Source: Alicyclobacillus_A sp963788285 (GTDB lineage: Bacteria > Bacillota > Bacilli > Alicyclobacillales > Alicyclobacillaceae). From it: a DNA stretch of 64,000 bases. The notes under the pieces were generated by a model. That model was not told where the DNA came from, searched no databases, and saw nothing but the letters and a program-made list of their open reading frames with translations. Numbering within the stretch: position 1 is the stretch's first letter; every line of letters begins with the position of its first letter. Location of the stretch: positions 248,001 through 312,000 of the forward strand of contig CAWBGB010000008.1 of the NCBI GenBank assembly GCA_963788285.1, read 5' to 3'. Shown in pieces: positions 26,851 through 35,420 of the stretch. The position numbers and the translations under genes are program-made.

Positions 26851-27450
26851 ATGTTGATAGATTCATCCATGACCGACGTCAATACGGAGAAATTGAAAAC
26901 GCGCAACGAGATTGCGTACCACGTACAGGAAATTCTCAAACTCATCGGAGAGGACGTGGCACGCGACGGTCTATTGGATACGCCCATGCGCGTGGCAAAA
27001 ATGTACGAAGAAGTGTTGGGCGGCATGCACGTTCAACCGGAAAGCGTTTTAAGTACGACATTTGAAGAGCGAAGCGAAGGTCCCGTGATTGTCTCTGACA
27101 TCACGTTCTATTCTTTGTGCGAACACCACATGGTTCCGTTTTTCGGGAAGGCGCACGTGGCCTATTTGCCGTCCGAAAAAATCGTCGGGATCAGTAAGTT
27201 GGCACGTTTGGTCGATGTGTTTGCGAGGCGGTTGCAAGTGCAAGAGCGGATGACGGAACAAATTGTCGATACCATCGACAAAGTGTTGCAGCCCAAAGGC
27301 GTCATTGCCCTGATTGAGGCGGAGCATACGTGCATGTGTGCCCGGGGCGTGAAAAAACCTGGATCGAAGACAACCACTCTTGCCTCCCGGGGAGCGTACA
27401 ATGCGAATTACGATTTGCGCCGCGAATTTTTGCAGATGATTGGTCGATAA
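26851..27450 (+). CDS. folE: GTP cyclohydrolase I
   Basis: A 199-residue FolE. Zinc ligands are the Cys and His of SLCEHHMVPFFG and the Cys in HTCMCARGV; the GISKLARLVDVFARRLQVQE block is the standard catalytic core. It converts GTP to dihydroneopterin triphosphate, the first step to folate. ATG 26851 follows AAAGGAGG. It is a single gene with its own promoter and terminator. Together with folB at 13249 it shows that folate genes are scattered in this genome. Confidence 0.95.
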   Translation: MLIDSSMTDVNTEKLKTRNEIAYHVQEILKLIGEDVARDGLLDTPMRVAKMYEEVLGGMHVQPESVLSTTFEERSEGPVIVSDITFYSLCEHHMVPFFGKAHVAYLPSEKIVGISKLARLVDVFARRLQVQERMTEQIVDTIDKVLQPKGVIALIEAEHTCMCARGVKKPGSKTTTLASRGAYNANYDLRREFLQMIGR

Positions 27451-27478
27451 ACGGTTAACGGACATGCGAGCAGACCTG

Positions 27479-27518
27479 AAACGCCCCCAGCGGATCCACC
27501 GCTGCGGGCGTTTATCTT
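27479..27518. terminator. Terminator between folE and the acyl-CoA ligase gene
   Basis: AAACGCCC...CAGCGG pairs with CCGCTG...GGGCGTTT around a short loop, 30 bases after folE, followed by TTATCTTTAT. The ligase gene ends at 27526 from the other side, so the stem may serve both. Confidence 0.8.
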
Positions 27519-27525
27519 TATCGGA

Positions 27526-29346
27526 TTACGCAGGACTGGAAGCGTTCGCATGGGATTCATCGTACAGTGCGTCAATCTCTGCCTGATACGCCTCTATAAC
27601 CGCCCTTGCACGCGCTTTCAGCGTGGGGGTCATGAGGCCGTTGTCGACCGTAAACGCTTCACGCGCTATCAGGATTTTCTTCGGCTGTTCGAATTTCGCA
27701 TACTCCCTCGTCGCTTCCTCAACCTCACGGAGTAAGTAGTTCACCAGAGCGACGTCCTTCGGCCACTCGGACCTCGGCGGAACGTCTTTTCCTCGACTAT
27801 GATACCAATCTGCTACAAGGGGTTCGTTCGGAACGACAATCGCACTGATGTATTTGCGCCCCTGCCCAATCAACACGACCTGGTCCACTACGGGACGCTT
27901 GAGAATATCCCCTTCAATGGGAGCCGGCATCACTTTCTTTCCAGTGGACAGCACAATGAGGTTCTTTTTCCTGTCGGTGATCTGCAATTCACCGGTGGGC
28001 GTAACGCGGCCAATGTCTCCCGTACGCAGCCATCCGTCCTCCGTGAATGCTTCACGCGTCGCTTCCTCGTTGTGGTAGTACTCGCGCATGACACTCGGAC
28101 CCTTTACCAATACCTCGCCGTCGTCGGCGATTCTGACCTGCACGTTGTGCAGAATCCGTCCCGCGGTGCCAAGTACGGGCGCTTCAGGGCGGTTTGCCGC
28201 CACAACGGGAGAGGTCTCTGTCATCCCGTATCCCTCGGCTACAGACATACCGGCGGCCGTAAAAAACCGTCCGACGTGTCTCGGCAACGGCGCGCCTCCG
28301 ACAATCACCGTTCGCAACCGCCTACCAAACAACGCCTGAATCTTTCGGAAGACCAGCCTGTCCGCTACGGCCAGCCGTGAACCTGCACGCGCCGACTTTT
28401 CCACCCTCACTTTTGTTCCGAGGTCGACTGCCCACTGAAACAGCCGTTGTGTCACTGTCCCGGACTGCTGAATTTTTTCGTATATGCCCTCCTGAATTTT
28501 CTCCAACAGCCGCGGGACCGTTGTAAAGATGGTGGGAGGCATCACCTGAAAATCGTCGAGAATTTGCTGAAAATTGCGGGCGTAGGCAATCGAAGATCCG
28601 GCTGCGAAGGGCACAAACTGACCGCAGGTCCGCTCAAAGATATGAGACAAGGGCAAGTAGGATAACGACCGGTCGGTAGGGTACAACCTGACAATTTCGC
28701 GAATTCCTTCAATATTGGCAAGAATGTTGCCATGGGTCAATACCACACCTTTGGGGACACCCGTCGTGCCTGATGTAAATACAATTGTGGCCACATCGTC
28801 ACGCGTCAGGCCTGCCCAGATCCCCTCCCACTCCTCCTCGCTCAACGTATGCCGAGCGCGAAGCCAATCTTCGTAGAAGTGTACCTGAAAGCGTTTACGA
28901 GCAGCGTGTAATAATTGAGAGTCGTAGGAGTCGTCGAGGACAACAAGAAATCTCAAAGTGGGTATCGACTCGGCAGGAATGTCCAACACTTTTTTCAACT
29001 GTTTCATGTCCTGCAGTACGAGTCCTTCCATGCCGGAATGACGAATGATAAACTCCATTTGGTTGGAAGGAAGGCTTGGATAAATCGGCACCGTCACTGC
29101 ACCTAAGCTCATCACCGCCACGTCGACAATCGGCCACCAGGACCGGCTCAGAGCCAATAGGCCGACTTTACTGTCATATTGCACCCCTTGTTCGTGCAAT
29201 TGTCCGCTCACCCGGCGAATGTCTTCCCACAACTGCGCGTAGGACATTGCGACATACGATCCATCAGCTTGTGGGTCCCACACAGCGGGTCGATCTTTGA
29301 ACGCGTTGACCGAAGTCTCTAACATTTCGAGAATATTGTGGGCCAC
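27526..29346 (-). CDS. Long-chain fatty acid-CoA ligase (AMP-forming)
   Basis: A 606-residue adenylate-forming enzyme. Motifs: IVFTSGTTGVPKGVVLTHGN (P-loop), YLPLSHIFERT, the YGMTETSPVV motif, and the hinge TGDIGRVTPTG with ITDRKKNLIVLSTGKKV. The YLPLSHIFER block is typical of long-chain (FAA1-like) ligases, which activate fatty acids for beta-oxidation or lipid use. GTG 29346 is chosen because AAGGGG precedes it and the family begins there; the frame runs on to 29514. A 13-base palindrome lies 59 bases upstream of the start. Confidence 0.92.
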   Translation of the reverse strand: MAHNILEMLETSVNAFKDRPAVWDPQADGSYVAMSYAQLWEDIRRVSGQLHEQGVQYDSKVGLLALSRSWWPIVDVAVMSLGAVTVPIYPSLPSNQMEFIIRHSGMEGLVLQDMKQLKKVLDIPAESIPTLRFLVVLDDSYDSQLLHAARKRFQVHFYEDWLRARHTLSEEEWEGIWAGLTRDDVATIVFTSGTTGVPKGVVLTHGNILANIEGIREIVRLYPTDRSLSYLPLSHIFERTCGQFVPFAAGSSIAYARNFQQILDDFQVMPPTIFTTVPRLLEKIQEGIYEKIQQSGTVTQRLFQWAVDLGTKVRVEKSARAGSRLAVADRLVFRKIQALFGRRLRTVIVGGAPLPRHVGRFFTAAGMSVAEGYGMTETSPVVAANRPEAPVLGTAGRILHNVQVRIADDGEVLVKGPSVMREYYHNEEATREAFTEDGWLRTGDIGRVTPTGELQITDRKKNLIVLSTGKKVMPAPIEGDILKRPVVDQVVLIGQGRKYISAIVVPNEPLVADWYHSRGKDVPPRSEWPKDVALVNYLLREVEEATREYAKFEQPKKILIAREAFTVDNGLMTPTLKARARAVIEAYQAEIDALYDESHANASSPA

Positions 29347-29404
29347 TTCACCATCCCCTTCCCAACATTCGTACATGAACGTTGTGAAATACGCCTCTCC
29401 AAAA

Positions 29405-29417
29405 TGACATAATGTCA
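29405..29417. promoter_or_regulatory. Palindromic operator candidate before the ligase gene
   Basis: TGACATAATGTCA is a 13-base palindrome (TGACAT-A-ATGTCA) in the 245-base gap between the ligase gene and the divergent DJ-1 gene. Its position suggests a repressor site; the regulator cannot be named. It does not match the FadR consensus I know from Bacillus. Confidence 0.4.
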
Positions 29418-29591
29418 CTACTTTGCATATATTTCGACACATATTACAATATCCCTGCCCGCCACAACATGAAAATGATGTACTCGTTAAAAACCTTGTA
29501 AAAACGACTGTCAAGTCAAGCAGGAATCGTCACTTGGCATGTCTAACCCTATCACTGTTTCGGTTCTTTCACTGAAAATGAGGAATCCGTG

Positions 29592-30110
29592 ATGAAGGTT
29601 GCATTCATTGCATGGGAAAACTGTACCATACAGGACGTTGCGCCGGTATTGACAGCGCTAAAGCGAGCCGAGTACGCCGTCCGTACGTTGACCATCGACG
29701 GCTTGCCTGTGACGGCCGACTGCGGCTTAACGTTGCTGCCGTACGGTGCCTTGGGAAAGGCCAGCCCGCGAGATTTTCAGTGGCTGCTGTTACCGAGTGG
29801 TGGCATGACAACAGCCCTGCTCGAAAATCCCCACCTGCACCGTTTCATCCGTCAGTTCAATGGGCAGCACAATGCTTGGCTGGCCGCGAGCGGCGACGCA
29901 TGTGTCATTCTTGGGGCAACCGGACAGCTGGGTGGTTTGAGGTTCACCGGCCCCTCCGATACTGTCCAGAAGTACGCCTCACTCTTCACGTACTCTGCGT
30001 ACACAGGTGAAGACGTGTGCCTGGACGGCAATGTCTTCACAGCCAAGAACAACGTCGGTCGTGCGCTTGCAGAGGCGATCTGCAAGCGAATTGGAGTCGA
30101 AGCTGGATAA
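29592..30110 (+). CDS. DJ-1/PfpI-like protein lacking the usual nucleophile
   Basis: A 172-residue protein with the DJ-1/PfpI fold pattern: KVAFIAWENCTIQDVAPVL at the start, LLLPSGGMTTALLENPHLHRF as the middle block and AWLAASGDACVILGATGQLGG as the elbow. In active members the elbow reads AICxGP with the cysteine nucleophile; here Gly stands at that place and the Cys lies three residues later. It may be an unusual or non-catalytic member. ATG 29592 (or GTG 29589) follows GAGGA. Confidence 0.75.
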   Translation: MKVAFIAWENCTIQDVAPVLTALKRAEYAVRTLTIDGLPVTADCGLTLLPYGALGKASPRDFQWLLLPSGGMTTALLENPHLHRFIRQFNGQHNAWLAASGDACVILGATGQLGGLRFTGPSDTVQKYASLFTYSAYTGEDVCLDGNVFTAKNNVGRALAEAICKRIGVEAG

Positions 30111-30161
30111 CTCAAGCGGTACATAGGAAACCATGACAAGAACAACAAGGAGGTACACCCA

Positions 30162-30893
30162 ATGAAATGGAATCTACATAAAAGCCTGTATGCACTGTGT
30201 GGCGCCGCAGTGTTGATGGCCACAGCGTGCGGAGCACCGCAATCCAACAACGCCGCAAATGCGGATCAGACCAGTGCTACCGCAAACGCGACCAGTGCAA
30301 ACCAGCCCAACACGACGACCAACAACAGCACCACAGGGGCTGGGGCGAAGGCGCCGATGCAGTGGTCCTCGCCGCCGGCCATGCAGATTGACCCGCACAA
30401 ACAGTACTGGGCCGTTTTCCACACCAATTACGGCGACTTTACCGTCCAACTGTTTGCATCAGCGAGCCCGAAAACCGTCAACAACTTCGTGTTTCTGGCC
30501 AAGCACAACTTTTACAACAACGACAAGTTCTTCCGCATTATCAAGACGTTCATGATTCAAACAGGCGATCCGCTCAACAATGGCACCGGCGGCCCCGGCT
30601 ATCACTTCGCCGATGAACTGCCCCCGAAATACCCGTACGCCCCGGGCATTGTGGCGATGGCCAACTCAGGCCCGAACACAAACGGGAGCCAATTCTTCAT
30701 CTGTACCGGACCAGACGCCGCAAACCTCAACGCTCAGCCCGACTACACCGAATTTGGCAAGGTGGTATCAGGTATGAACGTCGTAGAAAAAATCGCCGCC
30801 ATCCCGGTCGTCGCCAATCCAATGATGCAAGGCGAACTAAGCAAGCCGACGAAAGACGCCTTCATCGAATCCATCGACATCGTCGAAAAATAA
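30162..30893 (+). CDS. Cyclophilin-type peptidyl-prolyl isomerase lipoprotein
   Basis: A 243-residue exported lipoprotein. The signal peptide ends at a lipobox LMATAC with Cys23, followed by a 40-residue linker rich in Asn, Thr and Ala. Residues 80-243 form a cyclophilin domain with FFRIIKTFMIQTGDPLNNG, GIVAMANSGPNTNGSQFFI and a late DYTEFGKVVSGM block, including the catalytic Arg and Phe. It likely helps fold proteins at the outer membrane face. AAGGAGG precedes the start. It lies 51 bases after the DJ-1 gene on the same strand. Confidence 0.93.
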   Translation: MKWNLHKSLYALCGAAVLMATACGAPQSNNAANADQTSATANATSANQPNTTTNNSTTGAGAKAPMQWSSPPAMQIDPHKQYWAVFHTNYGDFTVQLFASASPKTVNNFVFLAKHNFYNNDKFFRIIKTFMIQTGDPLNNGTGGPGYHFADELPPKYPYAPGIVAMANSGPNTNGSQFFICTGPDAANLNAQPDYTEFGKVVSGMNVVEKIAAIPVVANPMMQGELSKPTKDAFIESIDIVEK

Positions 30894-30958
30894 TGCACGC
30901 GCCTCAGACGGGCACGTGCACCTGAAGTGGAGTGAGTTCCTCGTTCACATGGTACGGT

Positions 30959-32161
30959 TTAGATTCCATGTAATAGCGCGGCTAACTGCGCCTGATCCGC
31001 AAGAAACGCATCATGCCCGAAGTGGGATTTCATCTCCAGATAACGACTGTGGACGCCGCACGCCTCGGCGAGTGCGGCGTCTCTCTTTAAGTCCTCCGCT
31101 GCGTAGAGATAGTCCTGGTCAATGCCCACCACTGTAATACGAGCCTCCAGCTGCGAGAACGCTGCCTCCAATCCACCTCTGCCCCGACCAACGTCATGAC
31201 TGTCCATCGCTCGCGTCAAGTACAGGTAGCTATTCGCGTCGAACCGTTGATTCAACCGATCTCCATGATGTTGCAAATACGACTCGATCTGAAACCACGG
31301 TTCTTCCAAGCTATCTTTCAGAGATTCTGTACCCTCGACATGTGCGTGAACCAAACGAGTCCTGGTGGGTGCACTCGTTTCCGTGCGACCAAACCGCTCT
31401 TGAAACAGCGGCCCCGTCCGGTAGGTGAGCATTCCGATACTCCGGGCGGTAGCGAGTCCTCGGATGGGACGGCGTCCAGTGCCGTAATAGGCTCCCTCTT
31501 GCCAGTCTGAATCCGACATGATGGCTTGTCGCATGGCGTGGTTGTACCCGATGGCGAGGGGTGGAAATGCGGCGTGCGCCGCAATGACCACGGCGTGTTC
31601 TACGTGTCCGGGATACAAAAAAGGCCACTCCCACGCCTGCATGCCCCCCATAGAGCCTCCAATCACCGCGTGCACACCCGTGACCTCAAGTGCTTCCAGG
31701 ACGTGGACCTGCGCCTTCACCATGTCGCGAATGGTCACTAATGGGAACCGCAATCCGTACGGCTTGCCATCGGTGGCAAGGCTGCTGGGTCCTGTGGACC
31801 CAGCACACCCTCCCAATACATTGGTCGCCACCACGAAGTACTTGTTGACGTCAATGACCTTCCCCGAACCAACGAGGCCGGACCACCACCCCGCCCCCTC
31901 CTGACTGGTGGCAGCGCGCGAGTCCCCGGTCAACGCATGGCAGATGACCACTACGTTGTCCTTCGTCCGGTTCAACGTCCCCCACGCGTCAAAGCGGATG
32001 TCCACAGGTGACAGCGTTTCCCCAAACTCCGTCGTGAAGTGCGGGATGGTCAACAGGCCGCAAACGTGTCGATACTCAGGATTCTCGTGCCACTTTGAAA
32101 ACGTTGCGCCCGGAACCACATCTGTCTTCGCAATGTCGGTCGATGTCTCCACCGTGCCCAT
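30959..32161 (-). CDS. metX: Homoserine O-acetyltransferase
   Basis: A 400-residue alpha/beta hydrolase of the MetX family. Catalytic triad: Ser in GGSMGGMQAWEW, Asp in VVGIDQDYLY and His in SHFGHDAFL. VVVICHALTGDSRA and NVLGGCAGSTGPSS are standard blocks. It acetylates homoserine for direct sulfhydrylation; some members use succinyl-CoA instead, which sequence alone does not settle. ATG 32161 has GGAG in front. It starts 20 bases after the metY stop and is the second gene of the S-box-controlled operon. Confidence 0.94.
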   Translation of the reverse strand: MGTVETSTDIAKTDVVPGATFSKWHENPEYRHVCGLLTIPHFTTEFGETLSPVDIRFDAWGTLNRTKDNVVVICHALTGDSRAATSQEGAGWWSGLVGSGKVIDVNKYFVVATNVLGGCAGSTGPSSLATDGKPYGLRFPLVTIRDMVKAQVHVLEALEVTGVHAVIGGSMGGMQAWEWPFLYPGHVEHAVVIAAHAAFPPLAIGYNHAMRQAIMSDSDWQEGAYYGTGRRPIRGLATARSIGMLTYRTGPLFQERFGRTETSAPTRTRLVHAHVEGTESLKDSLEEPWFQIESYLQHHGDRLNQRFDANSYLYLTRAMDSHDVGRGRGGLEAAFSQLEARITVVGIDQDYLYAAEDLKRDAALAEACGVHSRYLEMKSHFGHDAFLADQAQLAALLHGI

Positions 32162-32180
32162 CCCCTTCTCCACGAAATGT

Positions 32181-33482
32181 TCAGGCTGTGACTGTGACTC
32201 GCGCAGCAGCCAGCGCGTCTTCCAGATCTGCCAACAGATCGTCAATCGTCTCCAGGCCGATGGACAGCCGAATAAGGTTTGGCTTCACGCCGGATGCGAT
32301 CTGTTGTTCCTCCGTCAGTTGGAGGTGCGTAGTACTCGCCGGATGAATCACCAAGCTCCGGGCATCGCCGACGTTCGCTAGGTGCTTGAACAACTTCAGG
32401 TTGTCAATGAACGCCTTCCCCGCTTCGACACCGCCCTTGATACCGAACGTCAAGATGGCGCCGGCGCCCTTTGGCAGATATTTTTGGGCGAGGGCGTAGT
32501 AGTCGCTGGATTCAAGCCCTGGGTAATTCACCCATTCCACTTGTGGGTGCGCCTCAAGGAACTTAGCGACGGCCAGCGCATTCGATGAATGGCGTTCCAA
32601 CCGCAGCGCCAGCGTCTCCAATCCCTGGATAAAGAGGAATGCATTAAAAGGCGACACAGCGGGTCCGAGGTCTCGAAGCAGTTGAACACGCGCCTTAACG
32701 ATATACGCCGCAGCCCCGACGTCCCGGACGTACGAGACGCCGTGGTAGGTTTCGTCTGGCTCTACCAAACCTGGGAACTTTCCGTTGTCCCAGGAAAACC
32801 TGCCGCTGTCCACGATGACGCCGCCGATGGACGTGCCGTGCCCGCCGATAAACTTTGTGGCCGAGTGAATTACGATGTCCGCACCAAAGTCAATCGGACG
32901 GCACAGGTAAGGCGACGCGAACGTGTTGTCGACAATCAGTGGAATGCCGTGGCGGTGCGCGATGTCGGCCAACGTTTCAATGTCCGCCACGTCAATTCGC
33001 GGATTTCCGATGGTCTCCACGTACAGCGCCTTTGTGTTGTCGCGGATACTCTCCTCGATGGCTGAGTAGTCGTCCGGTGCAACAAAAGTGAAATCAATGC
33101 CGACCTTACGCAATGTGGTGTTGAACAAGTTGAACGTGCCGCCGTAGAGGTTGGTGGAACTGACAACGTGGTCTCCAGCCCCAGCGATGTTCAGGATGGA
33201 CAGGGTAATCGCCGCCTGACCCGACGCGACCGCCAGTGCCCCAACGCCCCCCTCCAACCGCGCAATGCGTTGCTCAAACACGTCCTGCGTCGGATTCATG
33301 ATGCGCGTGTAAATGTTGCCCGTCTCCTTCAGGGAGAACAAATTGGCTGCGTGTTCAGAATTATCAAACGCGTAGGACGATGTCTGATAAATCGGAACAG
33401 CCACCGCGTGCGTGGCCGGATCCGAATGAAATCCCTCGTGCAGTGCAATTGTCTCAAACCCATTGAACTTCCCCTCTGACAT
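32181..33482 (-). CDS. metY: O-acetylhomoserine sulfhydrylase
   Basis: A 433-residue PLP enzyme of the Cys/Met metabolism family. The PLP lysine is in VIHSATKFIGGHGTSIGG; NPTQDVFEQRIARLEGG and TIGNPRIDVADI are typical. It turns O-acetylhomoserine and sulfide into homocysteine. ATG 33482 is eight bases after GGAG; an ATG two codons earlier is too close. It is the first gene behind the SAM riboswitch, with metX directly after. Confidence 0.94.
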   Translation of the reverse strand: MSEGKFNGFETIALHEGFHSDPATHAVAVPIYQTSSYAFDNSEHAANLFSLKETGNIYTRIMNPTQDVFEQRIARLEGGVGALAVASGQAAITLSILNIAGAGDHVVSSTNLYGGTFNLFNTTLRKVGIDFTFVAPDDYSAIEESIRDNTKALYVETIGNPRIDVADIETLADIAHRHGIPLIVDNTFASPYLCRPIDFGADIVIHSATKFIGGHGTSIGGVIVDSGRFSWDNGKFPGLVEPDETYHGVSYVRDVGAAAYIVKARVQLLRDLGPAVSPFNAFLFIQGLETLALRLERHSSNALAVAKFLEAHPQVEWVNYPGLESSDYYALAQKYLPKGAGAILTFGIKGGVEAGKAFIDNLKLFKHLANVGDARSLVIHPASTTHLQLTEEQQIASGVKPNLIRLSIGLETIDDLLADLEDALAAARVTVTA

Positions 33483-33531
33483 GCTCATCTCTCCTTTTAT
33501 TTGATTGACATGGTAGGACCCATGGCCAAAC

Positions 33532-33556
33532 AAAAAACCGCTCCTGAGAGGAGCGG
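33532..33556 (-). terminator. Riboswitch-controlled terminator before metY
   Basis: CCGCTCCTGAGAGGAGCGG forms a tight hairpin followed on the minus strand by TTTTTTG. It lies between the SAM aptamer and metY, 50 bases before the start, where the off-state terminator of an S-box is expected. Confidence 0.88.
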
Positions 33557-33557
33557 T

Positions 33558-33589
33558 CGATGGATCTCATCGATGGATCTCAATGGATC
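33558..33589. repeat. 13-bp tandem repeat in the riboswitch expression platform
   Basis: CGATGGATCTCA occurs at 33558-33569 and 33571-33582, followed by a partial third copy ATGGATC to 33589. It lies between aptamer and terminator stem, in the stretch that should hold the antiterminator. Confidence 0.6.
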
Positions 33590-33600
33590 AAATCTACGCA

Positions 33601-33725
33601 CTCCTCTCATCTCTCAGGACCCAACGCTCATGGTGTCCTGCAGGAATTGGCACCTCTCCAGGATTCACTCCCTGGTGGTTGCCGGGCTTCATTGGGCCAG
33701 TCCCTCCGCCACTCTGGATAAGAGT
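33601..33725 (-). promoter_or_regulatory. SAM-I (S-box) riboswitch aptamer
   Basis: On the minus strand the S-box landmarks are present in order: CTCTTATCCAGAG at the 5' P1/P2 side, GGCGGAGGGACTGGCCC, ATGAAGCCCGGCAACC, GGTGCCAATTCCTGC, and the closing TGAGAGATGAGAG. This aptamer binds S-adenosylmethionine and then favours the terminator, so metY-metX are expressed when methionine is short. The match is strong and the gene context fits. Confidence 0.95.
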
Positions 33726-33759
33726 TGTCGATGCCGATATATGGTTTTTTGTTGGCGCT

Positions 33760-33788
33760 AATATACCACTGCTAGAATGGTCTGTCAA
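33760..33788 (-). promoter_or_regulatory. Promoter of the metY-metX operon
   Basis: On the minus strand TTGACA (33788-33783) and TATATT (33765-33760) are 17 bases apart, 35 bases before the riboswitch. This is a near-consensus sigma-A promoter. Confidence 0.85.
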
Positions 33789-33906
33789 TCTCGAAATCAG
33801 TCGACTCTTGGCAGATTCTCGTCGCCTGTACCCGGTCTCGCTTGACGCAGGGAATGCGCAATTGGTTTAATAAGATGAATGTCCATTTAAACGGGAGGTT
33901 GGTTGG

Positions 33907-34653
33907 ATGCGGCCGACAAAAGCCATAATCCTCGCCGCGGGACAGTCGACTCGACTGCGCCCACTCACCGACGACAAACCGAAATGTCTACTACCGATGG
34001 GGCTGAAGACCATTCTCGATTGGCAACTCGAGGCCCTGCAGAGTATCGACGTCACGGATGTGCTTCTCGTGGTCGGTTACCGGAAAGAAATGATTCAGGA
34101 ACATATTGCAAAGTGGCACCCGAATGTGCATGCCACGTACGTGGTCAACAACGACTTCAAAACGACAAACACGCTGTTTTCCCTCAACCTGGCCTTGGCA
34201 CAGCACGACGGGGACTTCTATTACCTGAACGCGGACGTTGTCTTTGACCATCAGATATTGCAGCGCCTCGCGCCACTCTCGGGTGGTGGGTACCTCGCTG
34301 TGGATCGAAAGCAGTGCCGCGAAGAGGAAGTTAAAGTGATTGTCTCCGGAGAGCAAATTACGGAAATCGGAAAACATCTGGATCCCGACATCTGTTATGG
34401 GGAATTTATCGGCGTAGCAAAATTCACAGGCGACTTTGCGCGCGCGTTTCGTGAGACCGTCCGCCGCGAGGCGGTTCCAGGCAACGAAATGAAGTTCTTC
34501 GAACACGCGTTGGATGCCATGGAAGACAAGTCGCAAATGAAGGCGGTCGACATTACTGGGTTGCCCTGTGTCGAAGTGGATTTCCCAGAGGACTACGAGT
34601 ACGCAGTCAACGAAGTATTAGAGACGTTTAAAAAGGTTGAAGTCAATGAGTGA
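33907..34653 (+). CDS. Sugar/alcohol-phosphate nucleotidyltransferase (cytidylyltransferase-like)
   Basis: A 248-residue nucleotidyltransferase. The N-terminal AIILAAGQSTRLRPLTDDKP with KPKCLLPMG is the nucleotide-binding signature; FYYLNADVVFDHQIL gives the metal-binding Asp. Family members that sit beside CDP-alcohol transferases load inositol-1-phosphate, phosphocholine or similar onto CTP. ATG 33907 has GGGAGG in front. The next gene, a CDP-alcohol phosphatidyltransferase, overlaps its end by eight bases, so the two should act in one pathway: this enzyme makes the CDP-alcohol, the next uses it. Confidence 0.88.
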   Translation: MRPTKAIILAAGQSTRLRPLTDDKPKCLLPMGLKTILDWQLEALQSIDVTDVLLVVGYRKEMIQEHIAKWHPNVHATYVVNNDFKTTNTLFSLNLALAQHDGDFYYLNADVVFDHQILQRLAPLSGGGYLAVDRKQCREEEVKVIVSGEQITEIGKHLDPDICYGEFIGVAKFTGDFARAFRETVRREAVPGNEMKFFEHALDAMEDKSQMKAVDITGLPCVEVDFPEDYEYAVNEVLETFKKVEVNE

Positions 34654-35368
34654 ACTGAAACAAATCAATGCTTGCGCCAAGCGCCCGATTGACATTTGGA
34701 CAAACTACCTGTACTACCCGTTGTCCATTCGCCTGGTGTACCTCATCCGCAACACCCGGGTCACGCCCAACGGCTTGACCCTGTTTTCACTGTTGCTTGC
34801 GCTCATTGGATGTGGCTTGTTCGCCGTCGGCGACCGGACGAGCGTCTGGATTGGGCTAATTCTCGTCCAGGTCTCCTACGTCGTAGACTGTGCCGACGGC
34901 CAATTGGCGCGATACAAGAAGTTATTCTCGCCGATTGGCGGGTGGTTGGATCAGGTTGCGGATAGAATCAAGGAATTTGCTGTGTACTTTAGCCTGGCAT
35001 ACGGATACAGCCGAGTTCACCCAGACCGCATGGACATCTGGATCTGGGCAATGGTAGCCCTGTTCGCACTGTACATGCTGGAATACCTCGGCCAAGTCGA
35101 TTTCTTGCGCAAATTGGCCTCTGCTCAGCCTGCAGCAAACGCAGGAGGCACTTCGGAGAAACGGGATACCTTCAGCCGGATGCAAAAATGGCGCAGTTAC
35201 ATACCGTTCCGAAGTTTTATCATCGGGGAACAGTACTTTACCATGCTGGTGTTCATCGCGTTTTACGCAATTGCTCCGTTTTTCGCGTTTGTCAGCGTAC
35301 TGGGACTGCTGATGGTGGTGTACCGCATCGCGGTCAACCTGTATAAATATCAAAGAATGAAATCGTGA
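34646..35368 (+). CDS. CDP-alcohol phosphatidyltransferase family membrane enzyme
   Basis: A 240-residue membrane enzyme with six or so hydrophobic segments. The family active site D-x2-D-G-x2-A-R-x8-G-x3-D-x3-D is intact in DCADGQLARYKKLFSPIGGW and the following LDQVAD. It transfers a phospho-alcohol from a CDP carrier to a second alcohol or lipid. The acceptor cannot be told: options are a phospholipid such as phosphatidylinositol-like products, or a soluble phosphodiester as in hyperthermophile di-inositol phosphate synthesis. ATG 34646 has AAAAGG upstream and overlaps the end of the nucleotidyltransferase gene. Confidence 0.9.
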   Translation: MSELKQINACAKRPIDIWTNYLYYPLSIRLVYLIRNTRVTPNGLTLFSLLLALIGCGLFAVGDRTSVWIGLILVQVSYVVDCADGQLARYKKLFSPIGGWLDQVADRIKEFAVYFSLAYGYSRVHPDRMDIWIWAMVALFALYMLEYLGQVDFLRKLASAQPAANAGGTSEKRDTFSRMQKWRSYIPFRSFIIGEQYFTMLVFIAFYAIAPFFAFVSVLGLLMVVYRIAVNLYKYQRMKS

Positions 35369-35420
35369 CACGTGAGATGGACACGATTGTTTGAGCGGGA
35401 AGGAGGCACGGACACGTCAA

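Noticed and set aside
33558..33589. Short tandem repeats as a CRISPR-like array
   Set aside because: Two and a half copies of 13 bases without spacers inside a riboswitch leader; no cas genes in the window.
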